64,000 nucleotides of DNA, from NCBI RefSeq assembly GCF_029266855.1, contig NZ_JAQSWB010000001.1:310001-374000 (forward strand). Reading direction: 5' to 3'. Of this stretch, positions 38,317 to 48,323 are shown piece by piece. The stretch comes from Fluviicola sp. (GTDB lineage: Bacteria > Bacteroidota > Bacteroidia > Flavobacteriales_D > Crocinitomicaceae). Under the pieces are notes generated by a model. The model was not told the DNA's origin. It ran no database searches and saw nothing but the letters and a program-made list of their open reading frames with translations. The position numbers and the translations under genes are program-made. Within the stretch, counting starts at the first letter, position 1. Every line of letters starts with the position of its first letter.

Positions 38317-38907
38317 ATGCTTCAAATGAAAAAATCACACCTGTTTGTTCTTTTATTTTTAATCCTGTCATCTCAATTGAGTGCTCAAAACACACACGGT
38401 ATCAGCAGAAAGGGATTCGTTTTCGGTATATCAGTCGGAGCAGCACATTCGACCGTGTGGTTCCCTGCTAAAAGTCAAAACGATCCGGGCTTTGCATTGG
38501 ATGCGAAATTGGGATATATGCTCAAGCCGGATCTTGCACTTTTGTTGACCACAAATGTTTCGGTATACGACTATTCCGGGTTTGGAAGAGATCGAAAAAG
38601 AGATTTCGGGATTTTGGCGCCTGCTTTACAATACTGGTTAAATGATCGGTTTTGGGTTCTGGGTGGAGTTGGGCTTGGTGGTGATAACCCGGTGTTTTGG
38701 GATATCAGAAACCCGGATAATGATCCCTTGGAAACAAAATATTATCCCGGATTAGGAGTAGTTGGGGGAGTAGGTTATGAAATCTACCAAAGAAAAAGTT
38801 TTGCACTTGATCTTAAGGTAAAGACCACCTACCGGAACGTACAACTCCAGGAAGGTAGGACCAATGGATTATCATTTGCTGTTCTGCTGGGTGTAAACCT
38901 GTATTAA
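38317..38907 (+). CDS. outer-membrane beta-barrel protein (start approximate)
   Basis: Signal peptide 'MKKSHLFVLLFLILSSQLSAQ', amphipathic repeats; longest ORF starts 38281. Confidence 0.7.
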   Translation: MLQMKKSHLFVLLFLILSSQLSAQNTHGISRKGFVFGISVGAAHSTVWFPAKSQNDPGFALDAKLGYMLKPDLALLLTTNVSVYDYSGFGRDRKRDFGILAPALQYWLNDRFWVLGGVGLGGDNPVFWDIRNPDNDPLETKYYPGLGVVGGVGYEIYQRKSFALDLKVKTTYRNVQLQEGRTNGLSFAVLLGVNLY

Positions 38908-38940
38908 TTTTCCTATTTTTAATAAACTTAAATTTTAAGT

Positions 38941-39108
38941 ATGAAAACAAAAAATGCAATCCTGATTCTGCTGATCTTAGTTAATTGTGTGGTTTTGCTT
39001 GGTCAGATCTGGCCGGAAGGTGTGCCCCCGTTTGCACGAATTGTGAACATTGTTTTTCTCGTTTCCAGTTTACTGTTCTTCATCGTTTCGCTGGCGAAGA
39101 AATGGTAA
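38941..39108 (+). CDS. 55-aa two-TM small protein (absent from ORF track)
   Basis: MKTKNAILILLILVNCVVLLGQIWPEGVPPFARIVNIVFLVSSLLFFIVSLAKKW, ATG to TAA. Confidence 0.6.
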   Translation: MKTKNAILILLILVNCVVLLGQIWPEGVPPFARIVNIVFLVSSLLFFIVSLAKKW

Positions 39109-39229
39109 TTCATACAGCCTTCAGTGAATTTGACAAAAAATACTAAAAAGAAGTATGCTGCATAATTTCCAATAATTATGTAACAATTTGTAAGGTAATT
39201 TGACTGAGATTTAAAGCAAGAAATCCGCT

Positions 39230-40111
39230 ATGAAAAAATCAGTCATTGTTCTAAATATGCTCGTTGCAGTTTTGCTTTCGTGTCAGCAAAATCAAAAGCC
39301 ACCTGCTAAAGATAATGAGGATAACAAAGTCCCGGAATGGCGGGAACCTGAACGAATCGCGTATGAAATCAAAAATGCCCGGGAATGGCTGCAGGACAGC
39401 AGTATCACATCCCCGGAGCAGGAAATTGTTTTTGCCGTAAACCGTACAGATCGCAAACATTTCATGAAAATGGATTCGGTAATCATACCTGTGGATCTGA
39501 GCGGAGATCTTGTTTATTATCTTCCCTTTCCTTTGGAGCTCCCTTATTTGAGGGATATTGATAAGATTATTTATTTCTCTTACCATACACAAACATTTGC
39601 GGCTTACGAGTATGGGATTTTGGTGTATACCGGACCCACCAATATGGGAAGAGAGAAAGATCCCACTCCGACGGGGCTCTTCTTTACAAACTGGAAGGCG
39701 GAAAAGACAATCAGCACCTTCAACGATGAATGGGATTTACGCTGGAATTTCAATATTGAAAACAAAGCGGGAGTTGGCTGGCATCAATATGATCTGCCAG
39801 GATACCCGTCTTCCCATTCATGTTTGAGGCTTCTGGAAAAAGACGCGAAATACCTATACAACTGGGCCGATCAATGGGTGCTTGAAAACAGGACGAAAGT
39901 GCGTGTTAAGGGAACGCCGGTGATTGTTTTCGGGGCTTATGATTTTCATGGATCGAAACCCTGGCTCCAGTTAATACATGATCCACATGCATTGGATATT
40001 TCGGAGGAAGAATTGGAAGAGGTAACGGAACCTTTTTTGAATGAGATCTTTATGGAACAGGAAAACAGGGAAGACTACCTGCTTACTATCGATCAGACTG
40101 AAAACAGTTAA
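39230..40111 (+). CDS. L,D-transpeptidase (YkuD) lipoprotein
   Basis: Lipobox 'AVLLSC'; 'TPTGLFFTNWKAEKT...YPSSHSCLRLLEKDAKYLY'. Confidence 0.82.
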   Translation: MKKSVIVLNMLVAVLLSCQQNQKPPAKDNEDNKVPEWREPERIAYEIKNAREWLQDSSITSPEQEIVFAVNRTDRKHFMKMDSVIIPVDLSGDLVYYLPFPLELPYLRDIDKIIYFSYHTQTFAAYEYGILVYTGPTNMGREKDPTPTGLFFTNWKAEKTISTFNDEWDLRWNFNIENKAGVGWHQYDLPGYPSSHSCLRLLEKDAKYLYNWADQWVLENRTKVRVKGTPVIVFGAYDFHGSKPWLQLIHDPHALDISEEELEEVTEPFLNEIFMEQENREDYLLTIDQTENS

Positions 40112-40239
40112 AATCAGCGGGATTATTCGGATATGTTTTTATTTGACATTTACCTGATATTTGTACATTTAACAGTTGGATTGGGATAAACCTTTAATCG
40201 GAATAGAAAATAAATCGATTAAAGAAAACAACTAATTGT

Positions 40240-40812
40240 ATGGCTGTATCAATATGTGCATTTAACTCGCTGGAATTAGCTGATGAAGAGTTAATAAACG
40301 ATGGATTGAATCTGTTTGTAAAATGGGAATTGAGTGATCAATTCAGCGACTTATTGCTTCGAAGGGAAATGGTACAGGATCTTGCCGAACTGGACCAAAT
40401 AGCTAAGATTGTAAATGTGAATGTTGAGCCGATTTATGCAACGAGTTTCTATTGGGATAAGGAGGAAGAAAAAGAGCATTTATCCAGGTTTAACAGCGAT
40501 GAAGATCTGGAAAAACAACGAATGATCATTCAGACAAACAATGACAGTTTGTTAAAGAATATAGATAGCGTTTATGAAACAATTATTCAGTTGGAAAATG
40601 AACTTTCAAAAGTCGATCAGCTGGAATATTTGATAATAAGTTCAAACGATGGTTTTTTCCATAACAACGAGTACTTTTCAAAAAACAACCGCTCATTTGA
40701 CAATTTATATAGTGATGTTAAGAAAATAAAAGAGTTTATTGAGTTTGTCAAGTCATTGGATGGCGACACGGTTTACTTTAAATTTAAAAGTGTCTATAAA
40801 AATCAATCTTAG
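40240..40812 (+). CDS. hypothetical protein
   Basis: 190-aa ORF, acidic/helical. Confidence 0.6.
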   Translation: MAVSICAFNSLELADEELINDGLNLFVKWELSDQFSDLLLRREMVQDLAELDQIAKIVNVNVEPIYATSFYWDKEEEKEHLSRFNSDEDLEKQRMIIQTNNDSLLKNIDSVYETIIQLENELSKVDQLEYLIISSNDGFFHNNEYFSKNNRSFDNLYSDVKKIKEFIEFVKSLDGDTVYFKFKSVYKNQS

Positions 40813-40902
40813 CGTTGTTTTAGTTACAACAACCATTGAAACGGCTACATCCGTGCGACGGATCTGATCCAACTTTGCAGTGTATAATAAAAACTTATTA
40901 AA

Positions 40903-41736
40903 ATGGACACAAACAAAGTATGGCTCGTAACGGGAGCATCAAAAGGATTAGGATTGGCGCTTGTTAACCGATTGATTGAACAAGGATATAAAGTAGCAGG
41001 AACATCCCGAACACTGGCAAGCCTTGAAAAGATTTCAAATGCGGAGAACTTTCTTCCACTGGAAATGGATATCCTGAATGAAGAAAATGTGCATAGAGGA
41101 GTTGAAGCCATTATTAAAAAATTCGGGAAAATTGATGTGCTTGTAAACAATGCCGGGTATGGTCAGCTAGGAACACTGGAAGAACTTTCAGACAAAGAAG
41201 CACGTGAGAATTTCGATGCAAATGTTTTCGGGTCTCTGAATGTGATACGGCAGGTGATGCCTTGGATGCGTATACAAAAGTCCGGACATATCTTGAACGT
41301 GGCGTCAATAGGAGGCTTACTTGGAACATTTCCGGGATGGGGAGTGTACTGCGCTACAAAATTTGCAGTTGCCGGATTCACTGAAGCGCTTGCTTCTGAG
41401 GCAGGCGAATTCGGAATTTATGCTACGGTAGTCTACCCGGGCTACTTCAGAACGAATTTTCTCGAATCGGGGTCACTGAAAACACCGGCCAATCCGATTA
41501 ATGACTACACTGCAGCCCGCGAATTGGAATTGAAGCACGAAAAAGAGATTGCCGGAAATCAACCCGGAAACCCGGAATTGGCAGCAGAGGCCTTTATAGT
41601 TCTTGGAAATATGCAAAATCCGCCGCTGCACTTTGTTATGGGTTCTGATGCATATGGAATGGCCGAAATGAAATTGAAAATGCTTCAATCAGACTTGACG
41701 TCAAACGAATCATTAAGTAAATCAACAGATTATTAA
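40903..41736 (+). CDS. SDR-family oxidoreductase
   Basis: 'VWLVTGASKGLGLALVNRLIEQG', 'NNAGYG', 'YCATKFA'. Confidence 0.93.
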   Translation: MDTNKVWLVTGASKGLGLALVNRLIEQGYKVAGTSRTLASLEKISNAENFLPLEMDILNEENVHRGVEAIIKKFGKIDVLVNNAGYGQLGTLEELSDKEARENFDANVFGSLNVIRQVMPWMRIQKSGHILNVASIGGLLGTFPGWGVYCATKFAVAGFTEALASEAGEFGIYATVVYPGYFRTNFLESGSLKTPANPINDYTAARELELKHEKEIAGNQPGNPELAAEAFIVLGNMQNPPLHFVMGSDAYGMAEMKLKMLQSDLTSNESLSKSTDY

Positions 41737-41753
41737 TTTTCAGATTCAGAGTT

Positions 41754-41776
41754 AGGGCGATTGTTTCAATTGCCCT
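41754..41776. promoter_or_regulatory. 10-bp inverted repeat abutting -7 box, candidate operator/attenuator
   Basis: agggcgattg-ttt-caattgccct, last T shared with TATCTTTG (41776-41783). Confidence 0.5.
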
Positions 41777-41799
41777 ATCTTTGATTTAATTGTGCAGCT

Positions 41800-42714
41800 A
41801 TGAAAAACAAGCAGGTTTTAGTCTTGAATTCGATCAGTGATTTTCATAAAATTGCAGGTTTGCCGGCACCCGAACATCCTCTGGTAAGTGTGATCGACTA
41901 TGGTTTGGTTGACTACCAGACCGATGATAGCGAAATTAGCTGGTTACAGCATTTTTACTGTATTGGGTTAAAGCATGATATGAAAGGAAGGTTCCGCTAT
42001 GGTCATCAGCAATACGATTTTGAGGGTGGGATTGTTTCCATGGTTTCTCCCGGACAGCTTGTTCAGATAACGATCGATAAAACACCCCCGAAACCCACCG
42101 GAATCATTCTCTGTCTTCATCCTGATTTCCTTTGGAACAACCCGATGGCAAAGAAAATAAAGGAGTACGATTATTTCGGTTATTCCGTAAATGAAGCCCT
42201 CTTTGTTTCCGAAAAGGAAGAAGAAGTTATTCTGGACGTACTTCAAAAAATGAAGCAGGAATACCACAATAATATCGATGCTTTTAGCCAGGGAATTATT
42301 CTTGCACACCTGGAGGTATTACTGAACTATTTTGAACGTTTTTACCAGCGACAGTTTATTACACGCCAGAAAAGCAATCACCTGATCCTGGAAAAATTGG
42401 AAAACTTACTCAATAGTTATTTCAGGTCCGGTGATTTGGCTGAAAAAGGATTGCCACAGGCTCAGGATATTGCTTCCGAACTGAATATTTCAACGAACTA
42501 CCTGGGAACTCTGCTGAAATCTCTTACGGGACAAACAACGCTGCAGCATATACACAGTAAATTGATTGAAACTGCTAAAGAAAAACTGAGTACTACAAAG
42601 CTTTCAGTCAGCGAGATTGCTTTTGAACTGGGATTTGAGCATTCGCAATCATTCAATAGGCTCTTCAAGTCTAAAACAGGTGTTACACCATTGGAATACC
42701 GATCCTGGAATTGA
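41800..42714 (+). CDS. AraC-family regulator (paralogue of 56545..57462)
   Basis: 'AQDIASELNISTNYLGTLLKSLTGQTTLQHIHSKLIETAKEKLSTTKLSVSEIAFELGFEHSQSFNRLFKSKTGVTPLEYR'. Confidence 0.93.
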   Translation: MKNKQVLVLNSISDFHKIAGLPAPEHPLVSVIDYGLVDYQTDDSEISWLQHFYCIGLKHDMKGRFRYGHQQYDFEGGIVSMVSPGQLVQITIDKTPPKPTGIILCLHPDFLWNNPMAKKIKEYDYFGYSVNEALFVSEKEEEVILDVLQKMKQEYHNNIDAFSQGIILAHLEVLLNYFERFYQRQFITRQKSNHLILEKLENLLNSYFRSGDLAEKGLPQAQDIASELNISTNYLGTLLKSLTGQTTLQHIHSKLIETAKEKLSTTKLSVSEIAFELGFEHSQSFNRLFKSKTGVTPLEYRSWN

Positions 42715-42735
42715 AAAAATACTTAATAACTGAAA

Positions 42736-43035
42736 ATGCTCGGGAAAATAAAATATGATTTTTTGGAAAGTGTCTGGCAGCATGCGGCACCCGGCGGCTG
42801 GTACTTTATTTCGCTTCCGGAAAGTATTGCACAGGAGATCAGGGAAGCTCTAAGATCGGAAGAGGAGGGCTGGGGAAGATTGAAAGCAACTGCAGAAATA
42901 GGTAAAAGTAGATGGGAAACAGCCATTTGGTTTGATACAAAGAAAAACACCTATCTGCTTCCGATAAAAGCTGTGATAAGAAAAAGTGAAAGGATTGAAG
43001 CCGGGAAATTGATAAAAGTAACGGTGTATTTGTAA
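42736..43035 (+). CDS. DUF1905 protein
   Basis: 'GGWYFISLPESIAQEIREAL...GWGRLKATAEIGKSRWETAIWFDTKKNTYLLPIKAVIRKSE'. Confidence 0.85.
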   Translation: MLGKIKYDFLESVWQHAAPGGWYFISLPESIAQEIREALRSEEEGWGRLKATAEIGKSRWETAIWFDTKKNTYLLPIKAVIRKSERIEAGKLIKVTVYL

Positions 43036-43063
43036 AACTTATCCAGTAATATAGCGTAAGAAA

Positions 43064-43627
43064 ATGAACGAAAAATTAATTCAATACCTGAAACTCAATA
43101 CCTCACTGAATAACGATCAGCTGCAAAAACTGACAGCAAGATTTGAAAGGAGAGAGTTACAGCCTGGCCGATTCTTACTAAAAAAAGGACAAATTGCCGA
43201 TACTTATTTTTTCATAGAAGATGGCTATTTGAGAAGTTTCTATATAAATGGTGAAAAAGAACATACGGTGTGGATCGAAGCTCCGGGTGAGTTGACCGTT
43301 GAGATTAAAAGTCTTCGTCTTCAGCAACCGACAGAATATAACATTGTGGCAATAGAACCGGTAACTTATTATGCCATTAAAGCTGTGGAATGGGATAAGC
43401 TGATCAGTGAATTTGAAACATTGCAGGAATTCATGCTCCGGCTTTGGGAAACTCGTTTTATTATCGCTGTTGACGGATTGCGGGCTTTTCAGACATTGGA
43501 TGCGAAAGGCCGATACGAATATCTATTAAAGAATTTCCCAAATTTTGAAAAATTGCCTCAACATCAATTGGCAAATATTTTAGGCATCACTCAATATTCA
43601 TTAAGCAGGATTAGAAGGCAGAAATGA
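43064..43627 (+). CDS. Crp/Fnr-family regulator
   Basis: 'LPQHQLANILGITQYSLSRIRRQK'. Confidence 0.9.
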   Translation: MNEKLIQYLKLNTSLNNDQLQKLTARFERRELQPGRFLLKKGQIADTYFFIEDGYLRSFYINGEKEHTVWIEAPGELTVEIKSLRLQQPTEYNIVAIEPVTYYAIKAVEWDKLISEFETLQEFMLRLWETRFIIAVDGLRAFQTLDAKGRYEYLLKNFPNFEKLPQHQLANILGITQYSLSRIRRQK

Positions 43628-43700
43628 TTTTTTGCCAAATGGCAATTTTCGGCATCTGATCATTTAGGAAATTTGTGAGAATTATAATTGTTTTCGCAGA

Positions 43701-44672
43701 ATGTCTAAATTTTTAATTGCACTCATTATCATTTTTGGTTTGATTTTTCATCCGTCTTGTCAAAAGAAAGATCTCATCAGCTCTGATGAATCAATTCTGA
43801 GATTTCAAAAATTATCGGAGTACGGGATTTATCAGGGAAACCCATTGAATTTGGTACCGGCAAACGACTTCAAACTTTACGAAGTCTCTTCACAACTCTT
43901 CACGGATTATGCTGAAAAACAAAGACTCGTAAAGGTTCCCGTGGGCACGAAAATGTCTGCCGGTACAAACGGCCTTTTGAATTTTCCGGAAGGAACCATC
44001 CTCGTGAAAACTTTTTACTATTTCAAAAACAAACAAAATCCCGGTGCCGGAAAAAAACTGATCGAAACAAGAATCCTGGAGCTCCGGCATGGTAAGTGGA
44101 TTGCAGGAACTTACTTATGGAATGATTTACAGACAGATGCACTACTGATTAATACCGGGTTTAAAAAGACCATTAACTGGATTGACGAATTGGGAAACGG
44201 AAAGGTGGTATCATACCAGATTCCGAGTCATTTGGAGTGCAGAACCTGTCATAATGTAAATAAAAATGTACAGCCGATCGGCCCCAAAGTGAGAAACCTG
44301 AATAAAGATGTAGTGAGGAACAATACGACAATCAACCAGCTGAGTTATTTTCATAACGAAGGTATATTGGATCCGGTAAATATCACCTCTTTTTCTTCGC
44401 TACCCGATTACAATGATGTGACCAAAACATTGGAACAAAGAGCCAGAGCTTACCTGGATGTGAACTGTGCGCATTGTCACAGTGAAAACGGATTTGCTTC
44501 TGGAATAAGGTACCGGATGGAATATGAGACGGATATGAATACCTCAAAAATAAAGGAAGGAAAAGCATCCATAAAATACATGATGGAGAGAGGTGATATG
44601 CCCAAGATTGGCACGACGGTAGTGGACCAGAAAGGCCTGGAATTAGTCAAAGAATACCTGGAAACACTATGA
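43701..44672 (+). CDS. secreted cytochrome c-like lipoprotein
   Basis: Lipobox 'HPSC'; two CxxCH motifs: 'ECRTCHN' and 'NCAHCHSENG'. Confidence 0.82.
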   Translation: MSKFLIALIIIFGLIFHPSCQKKDLISSDESILRFQKLSEYGIYQGNPLNLVPANDFKLYEVSSQLFTDYAEKQRLVKVPVGTKMSAGTNGLLNFPEGTILVKTFYYFKNKQNPGAGKKLIETRILELRHGKWIAGTYLWNDLQTDALLINTGFKKTINWIDELGNGKVVSYQIPSHLECRTCHNVNKNVQPIGPKVRNLNKDVVRNNTTINQLSYFHNEGILDPVNITSFSSLPDYNDVTKTLEQRARAYLDVNCAHCHSENGFASGIRYRMEYETDMNTSKIKEGKASIKYMMERGDMPKIGTTVVDQKGLELVKEYLETL

Positions 44673-45406
44673 GAAATACTGCGTGCTTGATTTTTATACT
44701 GTTACTTATTCCCGGTTTATCCGTTAGCCAGCTTTCCGACACGCTTTATCGCCGATTGTCTATCGGGATCAGTTATGAAGCGAATTTATCCGGCCGTCAG
44801 CTCAATTACAGCTTGTCCAATCAATGGGTTGCCGACTTAAGGAATGAGAATGAAATGCTTAAATACGGATATACCGCCGGGTTGGTTTTCAGGTATCGGC
44901 TTCACCCAAAGCTGAATCTTGAAACCGGACTTCGATTTGCTGATAGAGGTTATACATCTCCTAAAGAAACATTGGTTTGGGAATCACCTGATCCGAAGTT
45001 TCCCTCAAAAGTGAAAACAACGGTTTCAATGAACTATGTGGAAATTCCAGTCCGATTTAATTACAAATTAAAAGTCGGTAAGTTGGATATTTATGCAATG
45101 GGTGGACTTTCATTAAATTTCCTTACGAATAAAGTCACAAGGTTTAAAATGTACTATGAAAACGTTAATAAAGACATCAATAAGGACAAAACAGATTACG
45201 GATTTGAAGAAAGAACTTACTCCTTTTCATTAGGGATTGGTATAAATATTCCTTTTGCAAAGCGGCTTTTACTGAATGTGGAACCTGTTTATAGTCAAAA
45301 CTTCACTTCCATCGTAGCAGACAAGAATGCCCGTGAGTACTTGTACTCCATTGGTGTGAACACTAAACTCTTTCTGAGAATGAAAAAGAAAACCAAAAAA
45401 GCTTAA
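44669..45406 (+). CDS. PorT-like outer-membrane beta-barrel protein
   Basis: Signal peptide, 'GLVFRYRLHPKLNLETGLRFADRGY...YVEIPVRFNYKL'; overlaps upstream stop by 4 nt. Confidence 0.82.
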   Translation: MRNTACLIFILLLIPGLSVSQLSDTLYRRLSIGISYEANLSGRQLNYSLSNQWVADLRNENEMLKYGYTAGLVFRYRLHPKLNLETGLRFADRGYTSPKETLVWESPDPKFPSKVKTTVSMNYVEIPVRFNYKLKVGKLDIYAMGGLSLNFLTNKVTRFKMYYENVNKDINKDKTDYGFEERTYSFSLGIGINIPFAKRLLLNVEPVYSQNFTSIVADKNAREYLYSIGVNTKLFLRMKKKTKKA

Positions 45407-45407
45407 A

Positions 45408-46004
45408 ATGAATGTGGAGATATCAAAATTAAATAAACCTGAAATTGGTGAGGTTTCCGAACTGCTGGCGAAAAGTATGTGCACTAATCCCAATCATTTG
45501 GCTATGTTTCGTTCAAGCAATCGATCAGTAGTTAAAAAGCAGCAGAGAATGTTTGAAATGGTGCTGAAAAATCCGGACAACAAATGTTTTACAGCCAGGC
45601 TTGACGGTGCAATAGTAGGAGTAATGTGTTATTCAAGTTCTGAAAAGTGTCAAATGAATCCTTTGCAAATGCTTGTATCGTTTCCCAGGTTCATAGGAAT
45701 TTTTGGAAAATACCTGTTTCCGGTTTTGAAGTGGAGAATGAAATGGGCTAAGCACGATTGTCAAACGAAACACATTCATTTTGGCCCGCTCGCTGTTCAC
45801 AGTGACTTCCAGGGAAAAGGTATTGGTAAGGCCTTGCTTACAAATTTCTGTGAGTTTTTGGATATTACGAATCAAACAGCTTATTTGGAAACCGATAAAG
45901 AAGAAAATGTGGCTTTGTATGAAAAGTTTGATTTTAAAACAGTAGAAACAGACACACTTTTTGGGAATACGAATTGGTTCATGCTAAGGAAAAATAAGCA
46001 TTAA
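45408..46004 (+). CDS. GNAT acetyltransferase
   Basis: 'LAVHSDFQGKGIGKALLTNFCEF...ETDKEENVALYEKFDF'. Confidence 0.9.
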   Translation: MNVEISKLNKPEIGEVSELLAKSMCTNPNHLAMFRSSNRSVVKKQQRMFEMVLKNPDNKCFTARLDGAIVGVMCYSSSEKCQMNPLQMLVSFPRFIGIFGKYLFPVLKWRMKWAKHDCQTKHIHFGPLAVHSDFQGKGIGKALLTNFCEFLDITNQTAYLETDKEENVALYEKFDFKTVETDTLFGNTNWFMLRKNKH

Positions 46005-46077
46005 AAGAGAACGGATGATGGTGCATATTTGGATAAATAGTCCTAAATTAGGGAATCACTATGTTCGGATTATTCAT

Positions 46078-46536
46078 ATGGCATCAACAACAAACTCAAA
46101 AATAATCAAGGCATCACCGGAGAAAGTTTACAATGCCTTTACAGAGCAAAAAGCTTTGGAATTTTGGCTTGCCCCAAATAAGATGCAGGGTAAAATTCAT
46201 GATTTTGACCTGAAAGTCGGTGGAGGCTATACCATGTCTTTGTTCTACATGGACAAAACGGCAGGGAAAACGGCTGAAAATGAAGATCGCTTTACAGCAA
46301 AGTTTGTAGAGCTCAAACCGTATGAAAAGATTGTTCAGACAATTGAATTTCATTCGGATAAAAGCGAATTTGGAGGTCAAATGACAATGGAAGTGTTTTT
46401 AGAGGAAAAAGAAAGTTCCTCTACACTGGTTACCATCGTTTTTAAAAACATTCCGGACGGAATTGACCCGAAAGACAACGAAACCGGCACGGAGGAATCG
46501 TTAAACAAATTAGCACGCTACATGAGCGATAATTAA
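46078..46536 (+). CDS. SRPBCC/AHSA1-like protein
   Basis: 'IKASPEKVYNAFTEQKALEFWLAP...'; start corrected from 46015. Confidence 0.88.
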   Translation: MASTTNSKIIKASPEKVYNAFTEQKALEFWLAPNKMQGKIHDFDLKVGGGYTMSLFYMDKTAGKTAENEDRFTAKFVELKPYEKIVQTIEFHSDKSEFGGQMTMEVFLEEKESSSTLVTIVFKNIPDGIDPKDNETGTEESLNKLARYMSDN

Positions 46537-46595
46537 ATTTATACCAAATACAAAGCCGGATAGCCATCAGCAGTCTTAGCAATCAAACGAAGCAA

Positions 46596-47072
46596 ATGAC
46601 AATAGAAATTTTAAAACCTTCGGATTACGATTCCATTATTGGAGAGTTAAATGATTGGTGGGGAGGACGTAATATGGTGGATATGCTACCCAGGCTGTTT
46701 TTTAAGAACTTCAACAATACCAGTTTTATCATTAGGGAGAAGAATGTCGTAGCGGGATTTATTATTGGCTTTATCTCACAAACTCAGAAAATAAATGCTT
46801 ATGTACATTTCATAGGTGTAAACCCGGTCATGAGAAACAAACAAATAGGCAAAAAACTGTATACACAGTTCTTTCAGACAGTTCGTGAACTTGGAGCTGA
46901 AAAAGTAGAATGTGTTACTTCGGTAAATAACGAAACCTCAATTAAGTTTCATCAGAAAATAGGATTTGGAATTGTAAATGCAGACTTTGTGAATGATAAA
47001 GGGATCGCTTATTTTAGAAATTACGACGGACCGGGAGAAGACAGGGTTCTTTTTCAATATAACTTGAAATAA
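46596..47072 (+). CDS. GNAT acetyltransferase
   Basis: 'VHFIGVNPVMRNKQIGKKLYTQFFQ...SVNNETSIKFHQKIGF'. Confidence 0.9.
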   Translation: MTIEILKPSDYDSIIGELNDWWGGRNMVDMLPRLFFKNFNNTSFIIREKNVVAGFIIGFISQTQKINAYVHFIGVNPVMRNKQIGKKLYTQFFQTVRELGAEKVECVTSVNNETSIKFHQKIGFGIVNADFVNDKGIAYFRNYDGPGEDRVLFQYNLK

Positions 47073-47114
47073 CAACACTCGAACCCTGGAATATCACTTG
47101 TTTAAAAGATTGGA

Positions 47115-47798
47115 ATGAAGGGAATAACAAACATGCTGGTTTTTGCACTTATTTTGTCCGGATGTAATCAAAATGATCCGGCAAATGATCAACGGAAGAT
47201 AAAACCGTGTACAATGCCGGTTTCAGATACTTTGAAGAACAATAAACCGGGCAAAGTAGTATCGGAAGGCGATTCCCTGATAGTTTTGGATGACTCTTTG
47301 TTCTCCGACATGAAATTAGTCTTCCATGAAATTTCCGGAAATGAGTTTCAATCATATAAACGAAGATATAAAGCAAACTGTGTTTTGGATGCCGGACACT
47401 TTATCAGCGGTTCAGGTCTTTTTGTGAGAAATGATTGCAATGAAATTTGTGAAACATACCTCGTTGAAAAGACAACAAACAGAAAAATGTTAATACCATC
47501 CGCTTACGATGCCGGAATATTGAATATGTTGCTTTCTCAAACATGTACCCAATTCATGGTGTGCTCATCGTACGACGGCCCTGATTTTGAAGATTATTAT
47601 GAGAACAGAGCGGAATTATATCTGTTCAAAATCTTGAAAGAAACGGGGCTGAAAGGAGTGAAACCTGCTGGTCAATTTTACACGAAAGATTGGTCAATTG
47701 AGGACTTTACTTGGGTGAGTGACAAAGCAATCGCATTAAAAGTTTACGAAGGAAACGGGAGCGACGCTAACTACAGGTATTTGAAAACACACCTTTAA
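47115..47798 (+). CDS. hypothetical lipoprotein
   Basis: 'MLVFALILSGCNQND' lipobox. Confidence 0.65.
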   Translation: MKGITNMLVFALILSGCNQNDPANDQRKIKPCTMPVSDTLKNNKPGKVVSEGDSLIVLDDSLFSDMKLVFHEISGNEFQSYKRRYKANCVLDAGHFISGSGLFVRNDCNEICETYLVEKTTNRKMLIPSAYDAGILNMLLSQTCTQFMVCSSYDGPDFEDYYENRAELYLFKILKETGLKGVKPAGQFYTKDWSIEDFTWVSDKAIALKVYEGNGSDANYRYLKTHL

Positions 47799-47825
47799 AC
47801 AGGAGCCTGAATAAAATAGAGAAGA

Positions 47826-48320
47826 ATGAAAAATTTTGACTGGACGACTTTCACAAGAAAAATAGCTGTTAAAGCTAAACTGTCTGATATTTATACTGCC
47901 TGGACAAAATCGTCGGAGATTGAACGTTGGTTTTTGAGTAAAGCGGTGTTCAGGGATACGGCTGGAAATTCGATAAGCGGTGACAAATCAATCGAAAAAG
48001 GATTTACCTATGAATGGTGTTGGTACTTGTATGATGTCACGGAACGGGGTAGAATTATCGAAACAAACGGGAAAGATTTTATTCAGTTTACTTTTGCCGG
48101 CGAATGTTTGGTTGATATTAAGCTTTCGGTTCAGAACGAGCATGTAATTGTGGAGCTGACCCAAAAGAATATTCCAACGGATGATGAGTCAAAAAAGGAA
48201 ATCCGCTTGGGTTGCAGTACCGGCTGGTCTTTCTTTCTTGTAAATTTAAAGTCGGTTTATGAGGGCGGACTTGATTTAAGAAATAAAGAACCTGAACTGA
48301 AAGGGATGGTGAACAATTAA
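47826..48320 (+). CDS. SRPBCC domain protein
   Basis: 'KLSDIYTAWTKSSEIERWFLSKA...GCSTGWSFFLVNLKSVYEGGLDLR'. Confidence 0.85.
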   Translation: MKNFDWTTFTRKIAVKAKLSDIYTAWTKSSEIERWFLSKAVFRDTAGNSISGDKSIEKGFTYEWCWYLYDVTERGRIIETNGKDFIQFTFAGECLVDIKLSVQNEHVIVELTQKNIPTDDESKKEIRLGCSTGWSFFLVNLKSVYEGGLDLRNKEPELKGMVNN

Positions 48321-48323
48321 AAA

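Noticed and set aside
39836-39846. Reverse-strand CGCGTCTTTTT resembling the SigZ -35-like element
   Set aside because: Lies within the L,D-transpeptidase CDS, differs at the first base and has no TNNTAC at 13-nt spacing
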